From Amblyornis subalaris (Eukaryota; Chordata; Aves; Passeriformes; Ptilonorhynchidae), in contig JACAXG010000026.1 of NCBI GenBank assembly GCA_018881555.1, positions 6,240,798 to 6,304,797 of the forward strand: a DNA stretch of 64,000 nucleotides. Direction: 5' to 3'. Positions within the stretch are counted from its first letter, which is position 1, and each line of letters opens with the position of its first letter. The position numbers were made by a program, and so were the translations under genes. Shown here one piece after another: positions 32,421 to 46,109 of this stretch. The notes beneath the pieces were generated by a model. The model did no database searches. It was not told the origin of the DNA and saw only the letters and a program-made list of their open reading frames with translations.

Positions 32421-35400
32421 GCACAAGCACATGAAGTTAAATGGAGTACTGGTGGATGAACCTCTAGGAAATTTTCTATTTCAAATCAAGACTCGTGCTT
32501 AAATACAAAAGGAAACCTAATAAAAATGGAAGTTCAGNTTTGTCTCTGTTTGTAGAGTACTAAGAAACCTTTCTTACACTCCTCTTAACATTCATGTCAA
32601 GACTTGGGAAAGGATGGAAGTGTTGAACTTAGGGCAGCAGTTTTGTCACAGATGGCTCTTGCATGCCTCAGCTGCTCCAGGTCTTTTATTGGGAGAATAG
32701 GTGACCGTGAACCAGCAGCTGAGTGCCTCCAGCTTGTCTGGAATTCCAGTGAAGTAGCTAGAGCTTTCGTGAGTGTCCTGAAAGAACAGAGGGCACTCAG
32801 TACCTGGTAGTTCTACAGAACCCCTGTGGTCCTTTATGTATGTATTAGACAATACCTTGGATAAAGTTTCATGAAAGATCTGTCTGGCTGTTTGTTTGTT
32901 TCTCTGAACGTCTTGGCTGTGTCCTTTGAGCTTACTATCTCAAATTTATTTCCCTGATGGAGCAGCTTGAGTTCTTTCAAAGCTCTTTGATAATACTGAT
33001 AGGCAATTAATTGCTAGGCTGTTTTAGAAAGCAGGTAATGACAGCAACTTAGCTTTGTTTCCCATCTGTAAAATTCATAAAGCAAGATAGTTTGTAAGTA
33101 AAATAGCTGATTAAGGAGCAGAAGCCAAAGTAGGATGAAACAAAGCTATAAATGTTGCCTGCCTTTCCAAATCTCAGCTTATTCTAAAACTGCCTTTCAC
33201 TTGTGTATGACTGTAGGTGATTGCTCAAAACATGAAGACTTGCATCTTAATATAAAAATAATGTATGTACTTGAGTTACAATGATTCTGTTGCTTTTCTT
33301 AATTTGCTTTAGGCTTTTTGCAGAATGGTACAGGCACAGCTATCAGGAGAAGAGTATGAACCTTTAATTTTATAAAATAACCACTCTGGCAGAAAACTGG
33401 CCCTGGAGCATTGTGTTGTCCCTGCTTTTGACTTCCATTCAAAGTCAAGTTTCTGGAAATAGGGAGCCTTTAAAGGTCCTTTGATTTTCGTATTGTTGGA
33501 GATCAGTGTTAGTGTCACCCTTAAAAGATGGCATTTTGAAGACTTCAGCTTTCAGCTGTTGAAGCACTGGTCAGGCTGCTTTGGATACACAAAGTCAGGA
33601 GCGTTTAGTGGCAGCAGGTGCTGTTTGGGGTCTCTTGTTTAGTGAAGTTTCTTTTGGTCAATGCTGTTGTCTAGAGAAACAGATGAAGGACGATTGTACC
33701 GTATTATTTGGGAAACAAAGCGGTGCAACTCATACAGGAGCCCAGTATGATGCCAGGGTTGATTGATGGATGGAGGGAAGGGAGCAGCTTTGTAAGGAAG
33801 TTGAGCGTGTTGGTTACACAACTTGATTATATAACAGTTTTAAAAAGTGGCAATATTAGAAGAGACATTAACATCTGAAAGCACATCATTTTATCTCCAG
33901 TAATCTAATTTTTTCTTAGGGGAAAAACCTCTGGAGGCAGTATGTCCGCTGGGAAGCGCAGGGAGCTGTGTGATGCCTTGACAGTTGTCCCACTTCCAGG
34001 GCTGGATGCTGTGGCTCTGGGAGCTGCGGGCAGGGCAGAAGCCGAGTGCTGTACCTGAAGGGTATTGTACTTTCTTTCCCGGAGTATTTCTCCTAATTGC
34101 AAAATGGGGAGAGGAAAGCAGCAAGTCTGATCAGTTTCTGGGGAGTTTTGTACCAGGGATGTGGATTCTGGAAGCACACATGAACTTTACAACTTCTTGA
34201 AGCCTTTCCTTACTCTGGTTTCCAGCAACGTCTGGTTTAAGGGTTTTCAGAGTCTGCAAAACTTTTTTGCATTTAGAGTTGCTTATATAGCCAGCATACC
34301 ATCACTGCTTGAATTTCAGAGCCTCGTACTCTGCCTTCTATCCGTAATTTCTGCGTGTGATGGTTTTGGTTATGTTATTATGAACAGTACTGTATAAAGA
34401 AACAGAANAAGCTGTAGACTCTCCTGAACACCCCAGACAGGGCAAATGGTGACAGCTCAGCTTTTTGGTGCTCTGGGCACAAACGTCTCCAGGGGTGCAG
34501 TGGCCACTCAGGTCAGAATTTGCTATCAAGGGATACTAAATCAGATGGTAAAGAGCTATAAAAGTAATTTAGTACCATTAGTAAATAGCTTCCAATTGTG
34601 TCAACTCAAGTTCCGAGAAGGAAAGAAGCTGGAGCTTTTGTTTCTTGTGGCCAGTTACTGCTGTGCAAGTGAAGTAACACCTCTTTACAGCTTGTGACTT
34701 GGCCTGCTCAGTGATTTGTAAGTGAAACTATTATCCCATACAGGAATCTGAATCTCCCAATTTTGTGTCACTTGGTAATATTTTACCCATCAAACAGCAG
34801 TCAGGATTAGTCAGATTTCAAGGAAGTTAAAGTGTGCAGCCGAGCATTTGTTCCCGGTGTTTAAGGACTCTGATTGCAGCCCCAGCCACTCACAGATGCC
34901 TCCTCAGGCAGCTGAGTGGGTGGTGTTTCAAAGAAACTACTTGCTGAAGTCAAAACACTTGTTCTATGCCTTACTTAGCTAGGCAGGTAGGAGATCAAGA
35001 TAAAATTAATTTAAGATTTCTGTTTCCTAGTACAATAGCTCAGGTGGGAGGGAAGCCGATACCCTTAAACCAAGAATAAAGGNAACTGGTGGGAATACAT
35101 AAAACTACTGAATTGTTTTGACTGCTAAAGAAGATGCCAATTTTGGGACACAGCTGCTGGTTTGTGGAACATGTCAAAAAGCTTATGTTGTGGCTGCTAG
35201 CACTGCACTTCTTAGCACAGAAATAAAATGCCCTTCCATGTCACTTCCAATCCTGTAACTGTCAAGACCGGGAACAGTTCATCTCAGCTGTAAAATCCAA
35301 AATAAAGCTTGCAATTACTTTATTTTCACATATTCTTCCCTGTTTCTTGTTGGCACATGAGAAAAATTCAGACTTACTAAAGGGACACAGCTTGAAATGA

Positions 35401-36459
35401 ACTGTTTGTCTTGCCCTGGTTTCATCCTTGTACTCTTAATTCAATATGAAGTTGCTTAGGCATTGCAATATCTTTTGCTTCAGACTTGAGTTGTGGTTTG
35501 GGTGACCTCTTTAGGCAACCTATTTAATTTAATGGCCTTGTATCCCTATTTGAGATGGGAAAACTCACTGTGTTTAAAACACAGAACTTCAAAACAAAAA
35601 AAAATGTTGTGGATTCCCATACTGTCTCCAGCCCACTTGGAAAACAAAAATATGGCTAAATGTGAGTGCTTTGTATGGAAACCAAGTAACAAGTGTTGTG
35701 TTTGGGAATTATGAGTGTNCCTCATGGGTGATGCTTTGGCAGGCTCTGTCCCCATCTCTCTGTGCCTGAATGTGACCGAGTGTATGGTGCTCTGCAGTGA
35801 CTTGCTGAGAATGTTTTCCAGCAGAAAGCTAAGGAACCTTCTTAGGTGCCAGCTGGTTATTTTCTTATTGTTTACTCAGGAAAATAATTTAGGTGAGAAA
35901 ATGGTTCTTGTTATCTGCACCAATTAAACTTTTTTTTAAAATAAGTTCTAATGAAAAGCTCTAAACTGTAGAAATATACAGCTGAGGTATGAACTTAGTT
36001 TTTGATAGGTTTTAAGAGTTGTNATGAGAAACACTATGTTTATATTATCCATACACATCTGCTAGGATGGATGTATGTACTTCTACATCTCTTTTATTTA
36101 CCAAAAAAAATAGGTGCAACTATTACCCAATTGACTAGTATGGACCAGAGCTTAGAGCTACTTATTAAAATGTCAGTATTCCTCAGACTGAAGTTAAGGT
36201 CACCAACGATGTTTCTTCATTTGCAGCTCATTTTGGGAAAAAAATCCTCAGATCATAATTGTGTTGGTTTTCTTTTAGCAGCAAGACAANGAAAATTGTG
36301 ATTCTTGTTCAGATAACCTACAGCTCTGATCTTGCTAGACTTGCACACTTGAAAGGCATCGAAGTTCTAAACATCAATTATATGTTTTTAAAATGAAGGT
36401 TGTGTTGCTACTTGAAGTATTTTAGGTGTATTATTGTAAATATGATATATNCAGATCTG

Positions 36460-36910
36460 AACTCGGTGGGCAGGCAGGAATCTCAACCAACCCATTAAAA
36501 TCCTTTATTCCTAGATGAAAGGGCTGGAAGGAGGGTTTAGAGCCTTTATGCTCAACAGTCCCTTTTGTTGCCTGTTAGAAATTAGCATAATTTCCCTGCC
36601 CCTGGTGTTACCTGAGCAAGCTGGGATTTCAACTGACNGTGAAAATTGGGTCGTTACGTTATACACATGAATTTAATTCTGACAACATCTCATGTCTGTG
36701 CCAGCCATATGAACTAGTTAATTTGCTGCTGGCTTTATGGTTTGTACAGGGGGGAAAATTGCTGATCATGCAAGGAGCCTGAGGACATCTTTAATGCGTG
36801 ACATGGCTAGCAGAGGCTCACTCACCAGCAATAAAATCAATAACAAAAAATCCCAAGGCAGAGGACTCCGATTAACGAGGTGGAGGATTAGGGTTGATGT
36901 CCTGGCTCNG
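36460..36910. promoter_or_regulatory. Candidate conserved non-coding element
   Basis: Dense AT-rich and core-motif-rich DNA (TTAGCATAATTTCC, AACTAGTTAATTTGC, CGATTAACGAGG, GTCATGACTGAG) with no repeat signature and no reading frame. Compositionally like a conserved non-coding element; unverified. Confidence 0.3.
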
Positions 36911-39900
36911 TCATGACTGAGCGGCGTGGTGGAGGCTTTTTATTTTTTTATTGACATTGACGTTTTCTCCTTGTTCATCATTTCTCATAGCAGTTAAAAT
37001 GGAGGGTTCTGTTGACTCTTGGTGACTTTTGGAGCTAGAGTTTCCCATCGCACTGTCATTTGTTTTTAAAGCTATCCTTGGCAAACCTTTTCAGGCTTCA
37101 CCAAGATGCCCATCTAGTACTTTTTTTCTCTTCTTTCATAATCTTAGGAAATTTTGAAAGAGATGTATTTAAAGATAGTTATCTTGATGAGACCGTCTGT
37201 GGTTGTCTCTGTCCCCTGCTGCTTCCTTTTCTTTTAATTCTGTCCTGACACCACTCACCCTTCCACTACTTCTAGTGCTCCTTGGGTATTTCTGGTTGTA
37301 GGAAAAATGATAGTAGGGCGGATCCCATTAGGGAACTTCTTGAGGGTGGAAGATCCCCCAAAGCCCATTGCCAATACAAGGGCAAGTGTCCTCATCACTC
37401 CGCTGGGTCACTTGGCACTCCCTCACCACCCATTCCCTGCTGCTCACTGCGAGTGTCTTGGGAGGTATTCTCGGAGTAAGGTAATGGAAATACAGATTCC
37501 AGATGTGTTGAGTATTTTCCTTCACCATTACTGACACTGGAGGTGTCTAACCCTGTAATGTGACAGGCTGAGACAGAGATAGAAAGTTCCTTGTTGGCAT
37601 CATTGGCCCTGTCAGAAACAAATTATCTGTGTTTGGTGTTTTATACAGCTTCCTACTTATACTGGTGCCTGACCTTCCTCTTTCTATCACTTGCTGCCTT
37701 TTTATTCCTGATTGGGGGGTGGATTTCACTTACTGGAGCAGGACAGAATTCTAGGCAGGTTTTTCCTTTTTTCTGAGTGTGGTGTGTTGCTTTTGACCAT
37801 GCTTTTGTGGAGGGTTGTTCTTTTTACTGTCCCTTTCCATCATATTTTTTGTTCCCAACCAGTTTCACTCTCCTCTACTTTAGGCATTAGGCGCTTTAAA
37901 CTACATTACATATACTGTATTTTAGACTGGCACCTGATTTTGCAGCTTAAACTTAATGGGGTTGTGATTGCCAGTACCTGGACAGACAGTAGTTTCTTAT
38001 TAACTGATAGTTTCCCTTGAACAATCCAAAGGACTTACCACATCTTGTTTATGAGTTACAACACTGGGGGGTGGATGTTTTAATTATTTTTTGTTATTAT
38101 TTATTTATTCTTTATCACAGCTGCATTAATAGCCTCGAGCTGCATGCTAAGGTTCACTTGCCAGACTGCATTTTTCTTTATTTTAATATTTTTTTTTTTT
38201 TTTTATTGCTAGAGATTTGCTTGGATGAGAAAGAAAGGAAAAGAAAATCAAGACTGAAAGTATCAGGGCAGTGCAGGAAAAGAACAGATTGTGTTGTATT
38301 TGTTTTGCCTTTCTAGCTCATTTAAACATCAGATTTTAAAAAACATTGGCTTTTCCAAACAACTGGGGTATTAAGAGCTCTCTCTCCATCCCAGCTCGTC
38401 TGTGTGTGCCATGTAGCAGAATTTTTTTCTCTAAGCAGGGTATGTTAATTGTCTCTTGACTTGTTCATGAAATGGAGCAAAGAGGTTGTGCTTGATGGAG
38501 AGATGTCATTACAGGAACCCCTGCTTGCACACCAGCCCTATCTCTGAGAAAAACTGGCTTTATAAATGTTTTGGAGTGTAAGAGCTTTTCCGGTAGAATG
38601 GGATAGGATGAACTGTATGGGGGGCAGCCTAAACTTTATTTAGAAGGCATATGTTTGCTAATTATTAACTCAAGAGTTATTAGTGCAAGAGGTGGGAAAA
38701 AGGACTGCCACGCAATGCATGGTGCAAAGACAGGAATACCGAAAGGACACTTCTGGCCTCAGCCTTCAGTCTCAACTGATGTGCCTCTTAATATTCCCTA
38801 AAAGAATAATTACGTGTGCAATAGCCAGAATGGAGTCGTGCAGCAGGTTCTCACGCCAGGTAAGAGCCTTAAATAGAAAGAAGCCAAAGGTCGTGATTTC
38901 GTGCCAGGCAGCACTCGGTGCTGATTTGAGTTATGCTCCCAAGCAAGGTTTTGGGAAGGTGCTCAGTGCATTGTACTGTCACGTGCAACTGGAAGACTCT
39001 ATTTGATGTGTAATTCTAATTGCAGTGTGACAGAGTGCAAGGAAGAAAGTGAGATGTTGCAGAGGCAGCCTGAGTCAGTTGTTTTAATTACTGGTCTTAG
39101 GGAGAAACTATTGTGGCATTGAGGCACGTCTTAAAAATCTGTGAGGATGGGTATAATTATACAAAGGCCTGTAATAAGCTGAAATGGGAGAGTAGGAAAA
39201 TGAGATGCTTCCAGTAAATGCAATATATCCATATACATTTGTGGATTATTAGTTAGGAAGAGTTGTTTTCTGGTGAATTATCATGTTTGCAGAATTAATA
39301 TTGGTGGCTGTCAGCAGCATTTAAGTACAGTTAGTATGTAGAAAGGCCATTTTGTAGCAGGGAGTTGTGGCAGAAATGCTGAGTTACCATTTTTCTTACA
39401 ATATCAGTCTTGGAATGTGAAGTCAAAGAATACAGAGCTGATAGAGAACTGTAACTGGAACAAAGAATTATTTTTTATTATCTTTGTACAAAACATTATC
39501 CTCAGAAAAGTCAGTAACAATAGTCAAGGAACTAGAACTGACTTCTAAGGTAGTGGTGAAACGAGCAAGTATGCAAATTGGGATGAGTCACTGGATTCTT
39601 TGGGAAAACTGAGCGTTTATAGCAGTAAACAACAAAAATGTGTGGTTCTTTGATAATTCATATGAAACTAAGGAAAGAGAGATTTAGTGGATTTTGACAG
39701 GTACTTTTAAAATGCAGTGCAGTAGGAATGCACTGGGAAATCCATGAGATACTGAAAATTTGCTGTCAAGTTAAACTCACAGTCATTTGTAATCCACCAA
39801 TAAATGGAGTATCAATTTGCTGCACCACTGCATCTTTTTGCTGTCAGAGACTGGTATAAACCCTAATCTGAATGACCACGAGTTGGGTGATGATCTGAAC

Positions 39901-39976
39901 AGTGCATTTAATTACTGTCTATTACAGTATTTAGCCTCTTGTTGATATAGATTAATGATATTCTTTCTTTTTGTAG

Positions 39977-40018
39977 TATGACATCGCACACAAGATTGGT
40001 GACATAACAGTGGTATAA
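39977..40018 (+). CDS. CXADR: CXADR alternative exon 8 (CAREx8-type C-terminus)
   Basis: A pyrimidine-rich acceptor (TTCTTTCTTTTTGTAG) is followed by 13 codons, YDIAHKIGDITVV, and TAA. Joined in phase 0 to the internal donor after Lys346, this gives a 359-residue isoform. The mammalian CAREx8 isoform also adds 13 unique residues ending ITVV and has 352 residues; the +7 difference equals that of the main isoform. The ITVV end is a class I PDZ ligand distinct from GSIV. In mammals this form localises to the apical epithelial surface; the same is inferred, not shown, here. Confidence 0.9.
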   Translation, partial: YDIAHKIGDITVV

Positions 40019-40560
40019 ACATGAAGAAACAGGCATCAGTTTTTGCATGACTTTCCAGTATGGTGAAACTGAAGTACATTATGAAATGAAGTGCTGGGGT
40101 TTTTTTACTTGATCTCACTTTAGATTCAAGATTTTTAAGTAGGCTGTATTCAGTTTTGTAAGTACCAAATTTTTTCTTTTTAATATTTTTAATGCAAAGT
40201 TTACAAAGCCACTCCTGACATTTTTCTTGCTACTTTTGTATTTTGAAAAGTGTGCACCATCCCTCCTCTCTGCTTCCCCCGCCCCATTCCTGGAGATGCA
40301 AAAAATTGTGAAGTTAACAAAATCAACTCAGGTAGCAGAAATATAGCCTTAAGCAGCCGGTTTGTTGAAAGAGATTGTAATCTGAAATAGAGTAGTTTTG
40401 GGTTTTCCTAGCTTTCTGGTCTGCTGATTTGATAGGACGTGTGTGTTCTATTGAATGCTGTAGTAATGAGGTCTTACAAACTGTGTGTGAAATGCACTGT
40501 GTTTTGAGATTGTATATGTTTTATAACACTTAATAAAATATACTTGAATGTTACAGTTAA
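40019..40560 (+). other. CXADR: 3' UTR of the CXADR exon 8 isoform
   Basis: AT-rich non-coding sequence running from the exon 8 stop to an AATAAA at 40532 with a likely cleavage site about 20 nt later. Confidence 0.65.
40532..40537 (+). terminator. CXADR: Poly(A) signal AATAAA of exon 8 isoform
   Basis: ACACTTAATAAAATATACTTG, the first canonical hexamer downstream of exon 8, at 514 nt after the stop. Confidence 0.6.
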
Positions 40561-43500
40561 CACATGCTTCAGCATAATCTGTTAATGCAGGTGGTGTGGT
40601 AATTCGTGTCTGTGCCCTTCCTTATTCCTCCTGCTCCCCATCTTACTGTGCAGGAGACCAGAGGGAAGAAGATTCTGCTCTTTAAACCAGGCTGGTTGTG
40701 GGGTCGCTATTGCCTCCTGCAGCATGGAGACTTTGGGTCTTGACTTCATAAAGAAAATATTAATGTACTTAACCATGTGAGGATGAGGCCACTGTAATCT
40801 AAGGGACAGGAACTTACTAAATTAATTTTTGGAGCCTGGTACCCTGCCGGTAACTCGCTATGTATCACAGTCCACGTAAATTGGGGCACACTGAAGGACA
40901 CCTGGAATTTAGGCAGTGAGATTGAGCATGTGCAAACTCAAACCTGTCTTTGCTCAGCTACAACTGTCTGTGCTCTTGAGAAACACTGGTGCTGGTTTCT
41001 AACTATTGTAAACACACAGACACTAATTTAAACCTTAATTCAGGTGCATATGTTATGCTGTGGTCTGAAGGTAACCACATAATCCATTGTGAAACTGGTG
41101 GTTATAATGCTGAAAAGTATGCTATTTATTAAATTATTTTTGCTTTCTTGTTTCTGAGAGAAGTGTAGCCAGTTCTGGAATAAACTCCGATGCTTTCAAG
41201 AAAAAGTTCCTTCNAAGTAGTTTTGTCGCTGTGCACAGATAGTCAAGTAAAACCATCTAAGGAAATAGGAATAACTTCCTGAGGAAAATGGAAGTGTGGA
41301 TGTTTTCTACATATCACAGGTTCAAGTAGCCAATTAAAAAACACAGCGTTCCATATCTAAGTTCAATGTTGTAATTACAGAAAAGGTACTTTGCCTTTAA
41401 GAAGCACTTGTTTTTATGCCAAAACATTACATTCCTCTTTCTCTCCTTTGACTCCATGCTGCCTAAACTTGTCTCTGAGTGAATCTGGCAAGTACTTAAT
41501 GAGGGTAAAATTCTGTTGGAATCAGTGCCTTGTCAAGAAACAGCAACTGCCTGTTTAATGTATGTTCTGTAAGGTTGATTTGTAGACAGAATTTACCTTT
41601 TTTCCTACTGTGTGCTCCATATAAGAAGAGTAAGTGTCTTTTCCTGCCCCCAGTGATCACCATCATCTAAGTGCTTAATTGCTGGTGTTTAGGAAGGTAG
41701 GAGAAAGGTAGGAGTAACTGTGCAAGCTTATAGTTTTGTTTAAAAAGTGACTTTTGTAGAACTCTGCAGAAAAATCCACAAAGCTTGCTACACCAAATTG
41801 TGTTCTTAAAGGAATAAGTGAAATAAACTTTTTTGTACTTAAATTCCTCTCTAAATTAATAGGTATATATTGTAAGTAAAGAATAATGTACAATTGCTGT
41901 CATTGAAGTTAAATGTATATCAATTTTGCAAAGAAATTTGCATTTTTTTCCCCAGGATATTAGTAACTGTAAAATTTCCTTGTCATCTGTCTAAGGAGTT
42001 GTTTGGCTAAACCCCCCATGTTCTTTACAGACATTCAGATACTCAGTTCTTTGGAAGGGACTGTGTGTTGAGTAATTAGTCCAGAATTCAACCCTCCACG
42101 AGGTCACCAAATAAGTGCTGTTAACTTTATGTTGCTGTGGTGTAAGCAGGACACAAGTTTGAAAGCTTTTCTGGTGCCACACAGAGAGTCTGAAGATTTA
42201 TTCTCACTCTCAGTCTGTTCTCTGCCACCTTCCTCAGGCTTGGAAGATACAACGATGAAGCCTGGGGGTCGTGCCTTTGTAGATTATTGTGACCAGGTGG
42301 CTGTTTAGGACTGGTTGTAGGTGTCAGGGGGAATTTTTACTGGGTATAGATTATTTTTTCACCCGTTTATACCTTGTAATACACAGAACAGCTTGGTCAC
42401 ACACGGTCAGCAGGTGGAAAACTCCCTGACTCTTGTGCCAANGCTATTAAATGAGGAAAAGTAGTGCATTTCACATACTTTAATTCTTGCCAGGGCTTAC
42501 TTGTTACAGGAAAGTTTAAGCATATGTTTGTTTGGTATCTGTGCTCTTGTCCACACCCAAAAGAATCTCATCTGAGGTTTTGCATGCAAGTCAGCTGGCC
42601 TGGACCCGGAGGGTCGCGAAGCCTGAATGTCACCTATAGCAGCTGCATCTTTGCTGCAGAGCAGAGTGACTTGCAGTGCTTTCCCTCCATCCCTGCCTGC
42701 GGGGTTGTTCTGTCAAATGGGAGCGGTGAGATGGAGCTGATCCTTCGCTCCGTTCAGTCCGGCTCGCTTCAGTTTCATTTCTCCAAAAGCCATTGTAATT
42801 ACGGGTGTCTGAGGAGCAGCTCAGCCATTCTCATGCTTCCTGGGTTCTTCTCCGTGGTGGCCAAGCTTCACAGTCATGTAGACCTTTGGAAAATGTGTGT
42901 TGTTACCGAGGTTGGTTCTGTGGGCTCAGACTGCCTTGGTGGCATCTCATGCGCTCCATAGGGTGTAGGGCAAGCCAGGGAGTTCACCTGCAAGAACTCT
43001 CCCATGGTCGAGGGGTGATTCAGATTCAAACAGTGCCCTGCGGGCAATATGGCTGCAGCAGGCTCAGAAGCTGTGCCAGTGCAAGGCAGTTTCACGTTGC
43101 TACAGCTGTATCCATGTTTGAAGTGGTATCACTGCAAGTATTTGCATAAAATTAAGAAACCTCAAACCGTGACTCCGGCGTGTGCATTTTGAACGGCAGC
43201 ATTGGCCGTGCTGCAGAGGGATTTGGCCCAGCCTGTCTTGACTCTTCTCTCCTGGCCTTGGGCTCCCTCCTATCTTGTCAGCGTAAGCTCTGGTGCAGCT
43301 GCCGTGAGCCACATCAGAGACAAGATACAGTTTAAAATTGCTTACATATGGCCAAGTGTAGTTTTAACTCGGGTACATTCATCATTCAGTTCAGCAGGCA
43401 GCTGCACTGGTATTTGTGCTGACAACAGGGGAAGGAGGCAGTGTGAAAGTGGAAAGAAGGATCAAAGTACAAGGAAAAGGCAGACAACAAATGACTTTCA

Positions 43501-46105
43501 GCAGCAGGCTAAAAGGGCTCAAGGCACTCAAGCGCCCTGCTCTGCACAGAGGCTTGGGCCAGGCAAACTCCNGAGGAGCTTTCCGGCTTCAGTGCTCTGT
43601 GATCTTGTAAAAAAAATGCACATAGCCAAATTCTCTCTGCATTCAAAAAATGGTGATCCTCAGCTGCGGTGCTTGAAGGCTACAGACTCCTCAGCTTTGG
43701 GCACTGATGCTCCCAGGCACCTCTAGCCTCCTACCATGTGCAGAAACCCTTTATTCTGAGTAGGATGCACAGCTTGCATTGTATTGCATGTGCATCCCAT
43801 TGCCTGCCAAACGTATGAACCTTCCTGAGTGTTCATAGGTACCCACAGCATGTTCCCAGGGCATCCTGCTCCAGTCAGTGCCAGGACAAAGCACACTGCC
43901 AGCAGTTGCCACTTTCCTTTTAAGATGTGAAGGAGATGGTAGTTGATAATGCTGGTGTTGNCATCAACTCTGAGCTTGCAAAAAGTGTATGTAGTTAATC
44001 TCATGTGACTCTGAAGTGATTCCGAGTCTCTCCCTAAGGTGTCTTGTGGAACATTCAGGTGGGCAAATCACTTTTGGCTCCAGCAGCCGTGCAGGTGGGT
44101 CACTGGCACTGCAGTTCCCCTGGCAGGCTCCAGGCCTCCTGTGGTAGTGACAAAATACAGATGGGTCCAATACAAAGGGGAATAATTCACTTCAGTCTCA
44201 ACTCCAGAAGCATGTGGAAGGTAAAGAGGGGAATCATCACTTAAAAGGAAGGCCCAGCATCTTTCACTACAATTCCGATGCCAAGTTCAAAGATTGCTTG
44301 CTGAAGTCTGTCCACTGGAGACCCAGCTCACTGGGTTTTAACAACACTGTTAACATGGCATAGCTGCAACTTCAGTGTCGGTCATTCCAGTTCATTTCTA
44401 TTCCTCACATGACTTTCATTGTTTACAGGAAAATGGGATACATTAAGAATCTCAAGTAATTTATTTTGAATGGCTTGCTTATGCAATATAATGCAGGCTG
44501 CATTAGCGTTCAGAAGGCAGAGCTGACACTGAATATGCAGAAATATTTACAATGCACTGTGTGTACCATGTTCTTTATAAATAATTTGCCCATTACAAAG
44601 GAAATGACATTAATTGTAATTATCACAACATAAGCCATGAAAGTTCTTGCTGGCAAAAACATCAAATAGGATTACTGCCTTTTTCATTAACACTGGGTCA
44701 TTTCTGAATTTTCCCATCTCTAACTTGANAATGTCTTCTCTCTGTCCTCATGACTGAGTCGTTATTAATGCAATAAGAATTTGCTGTCCTTACAGAAGAA
44801 TTGTGTTCCCATCACATATGTTTTACTGACCTTTTTCCTCTTATCAGGAATCAAACTTTTCCAAAAGCTCCAATAGTCTTACTTCTGAGCTTAACAGAAG
44901 AGAAGGTGGTAATTCTAATAAATCTCACATCATGCACTAACATGGAGACAAAGGTGCATGCAAGCCTTGCAGAACTCCTCAGAAGAGTGAGTTGCTGAAA
45001 CTGGGAAAGGGAGCACTAACACACCAAAACCTGTCCTATGACAGACAAAACAGTTTCATACTTTGAAATCCAAAATTTATACATGTTTCTTTAATTTAAA
45101 TTGAGAACTAGGCATTTCTGTGATGGATGTGCTTAGAAGTAGCTAGGCTAGTTTCAAACCTTAGAGAATATTTTAGAAGATTAACTGTCTTTAACACTCA
45201 ACATTGCCTGTCATAACCTCTCCATGTGCAAAGCATTGGTCTGTAGCAGCTGTGCCCTGGATTAGCTTGGAGCACACAGTCCCAAACCACGGACACCGTG
45301 CCCCGTAGTGCTCGGTGCTGGCTGCCAGCCCGGGTGGTTTTAGTCCCGAAGGTGAAGGTNCAGCAGCTTGAGAGCTCTTGGGCAGGGAAACCAGAGCTGA
45401 GGGGGGACTTCTGTTCTCTGCCTCTCCCCCAAATCAAAATCTTGGCCTTTTGTGGGAAGTTTGAGTTTCCACACAGTTCTTAGCTCTTGTTCTCTCACCC
45501 TGGACTATGTTCTGGGGTGGTTACTTTCCTAGGACATAGCAGATGTCCTATGTTTTGCTCAAGTTTTTTGGGGTTGTGTTTTGTTTTTTTTTTTTTCTTA
45601 AAGAAAGAGGAATCTTTTGTCATCTCTCAGCGTCGTATTTCAATGATCAGTGTTAGAGTGTCTGATGGCTGTTTATCGTGGCCCTTTGCCTTCAGTGCAA
45701 TGAGCTGATGGGGATGGATTAAATGAGCTTGGGTAGGCTTTTGCTGGGGTTAATTTGATGTGTGTGTGTACAGTTTCTACTATACCAGCAGAACTATCTG
45801 TCAGCAGAAAGGTGGGTAGGTAATAACTTCAGCTGCTCCATCTGGATACAGAAGAGGAGGAGGTGCTGTTGGGAAGCAGCTGGGTAGAACTAAGGTGTGG
45901 TAAGCAACGGGTCTGTCTTGATGTCACAGGACACATTCTAATGACTGTTGTGCAGGTCTCTGCAGAGCTGCTCCTGGCCTAGTTTATATGGTAATAATTA
46001 ATCTGTNTTTGTATTATGAAGAGTTACACATGCTTTTCTACATTGCAGATAAGAACAGAAAATGGTAATAGTTTATTCTTTCTTTATAAAAGTTTTGAGA
46101 CGTGT
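40561..46105. other. Downstream intergenic region, no gene recognised
   Basis: No supported exon. A GC/CpG-richer patch at about 42.55-43.1 kb carries a 165-codon open frame (42464-42961) without recognisable domains or splice logic. The rest is AT-rich unique sequence with short A/T tracts. Confidence 0.55.
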
Positions 46106-46109
46106 AAGA

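Larger units (their letters stand above)
31800..39976. other. CXADR: Interval between CXADR 3' UTR and alternative exon 8 (intron of the long isoform)
   Basis: No independent gene was recognised. Short open frames lack homology and splice context. A heavily decayed CR1-like scrap may sit at 31.92-31.96 kb (AAGGCTGGAAAGGAACTCTA). Conserved-looking AT-rich blocks stand out at 32.04-32.42 and 36.46-36.91 kb. A T tract lies at about 38191-38204. Transcripts of the exon 8 isoform must span the interval. Confidence 0.6.

Noticed and set aside
37060..38316. Series of short hydrophobic frames, +
   Set aside because: T-rich composition explains the hydrophobic residues; no continuity, no splice logic, no homology.
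42464..42961. 165-codon open frame, +
   Set aside because: No homology recognised, overlapping alternative frames in a GC-richer patch, no splice sites or poly(A) signal tying it to a gene.
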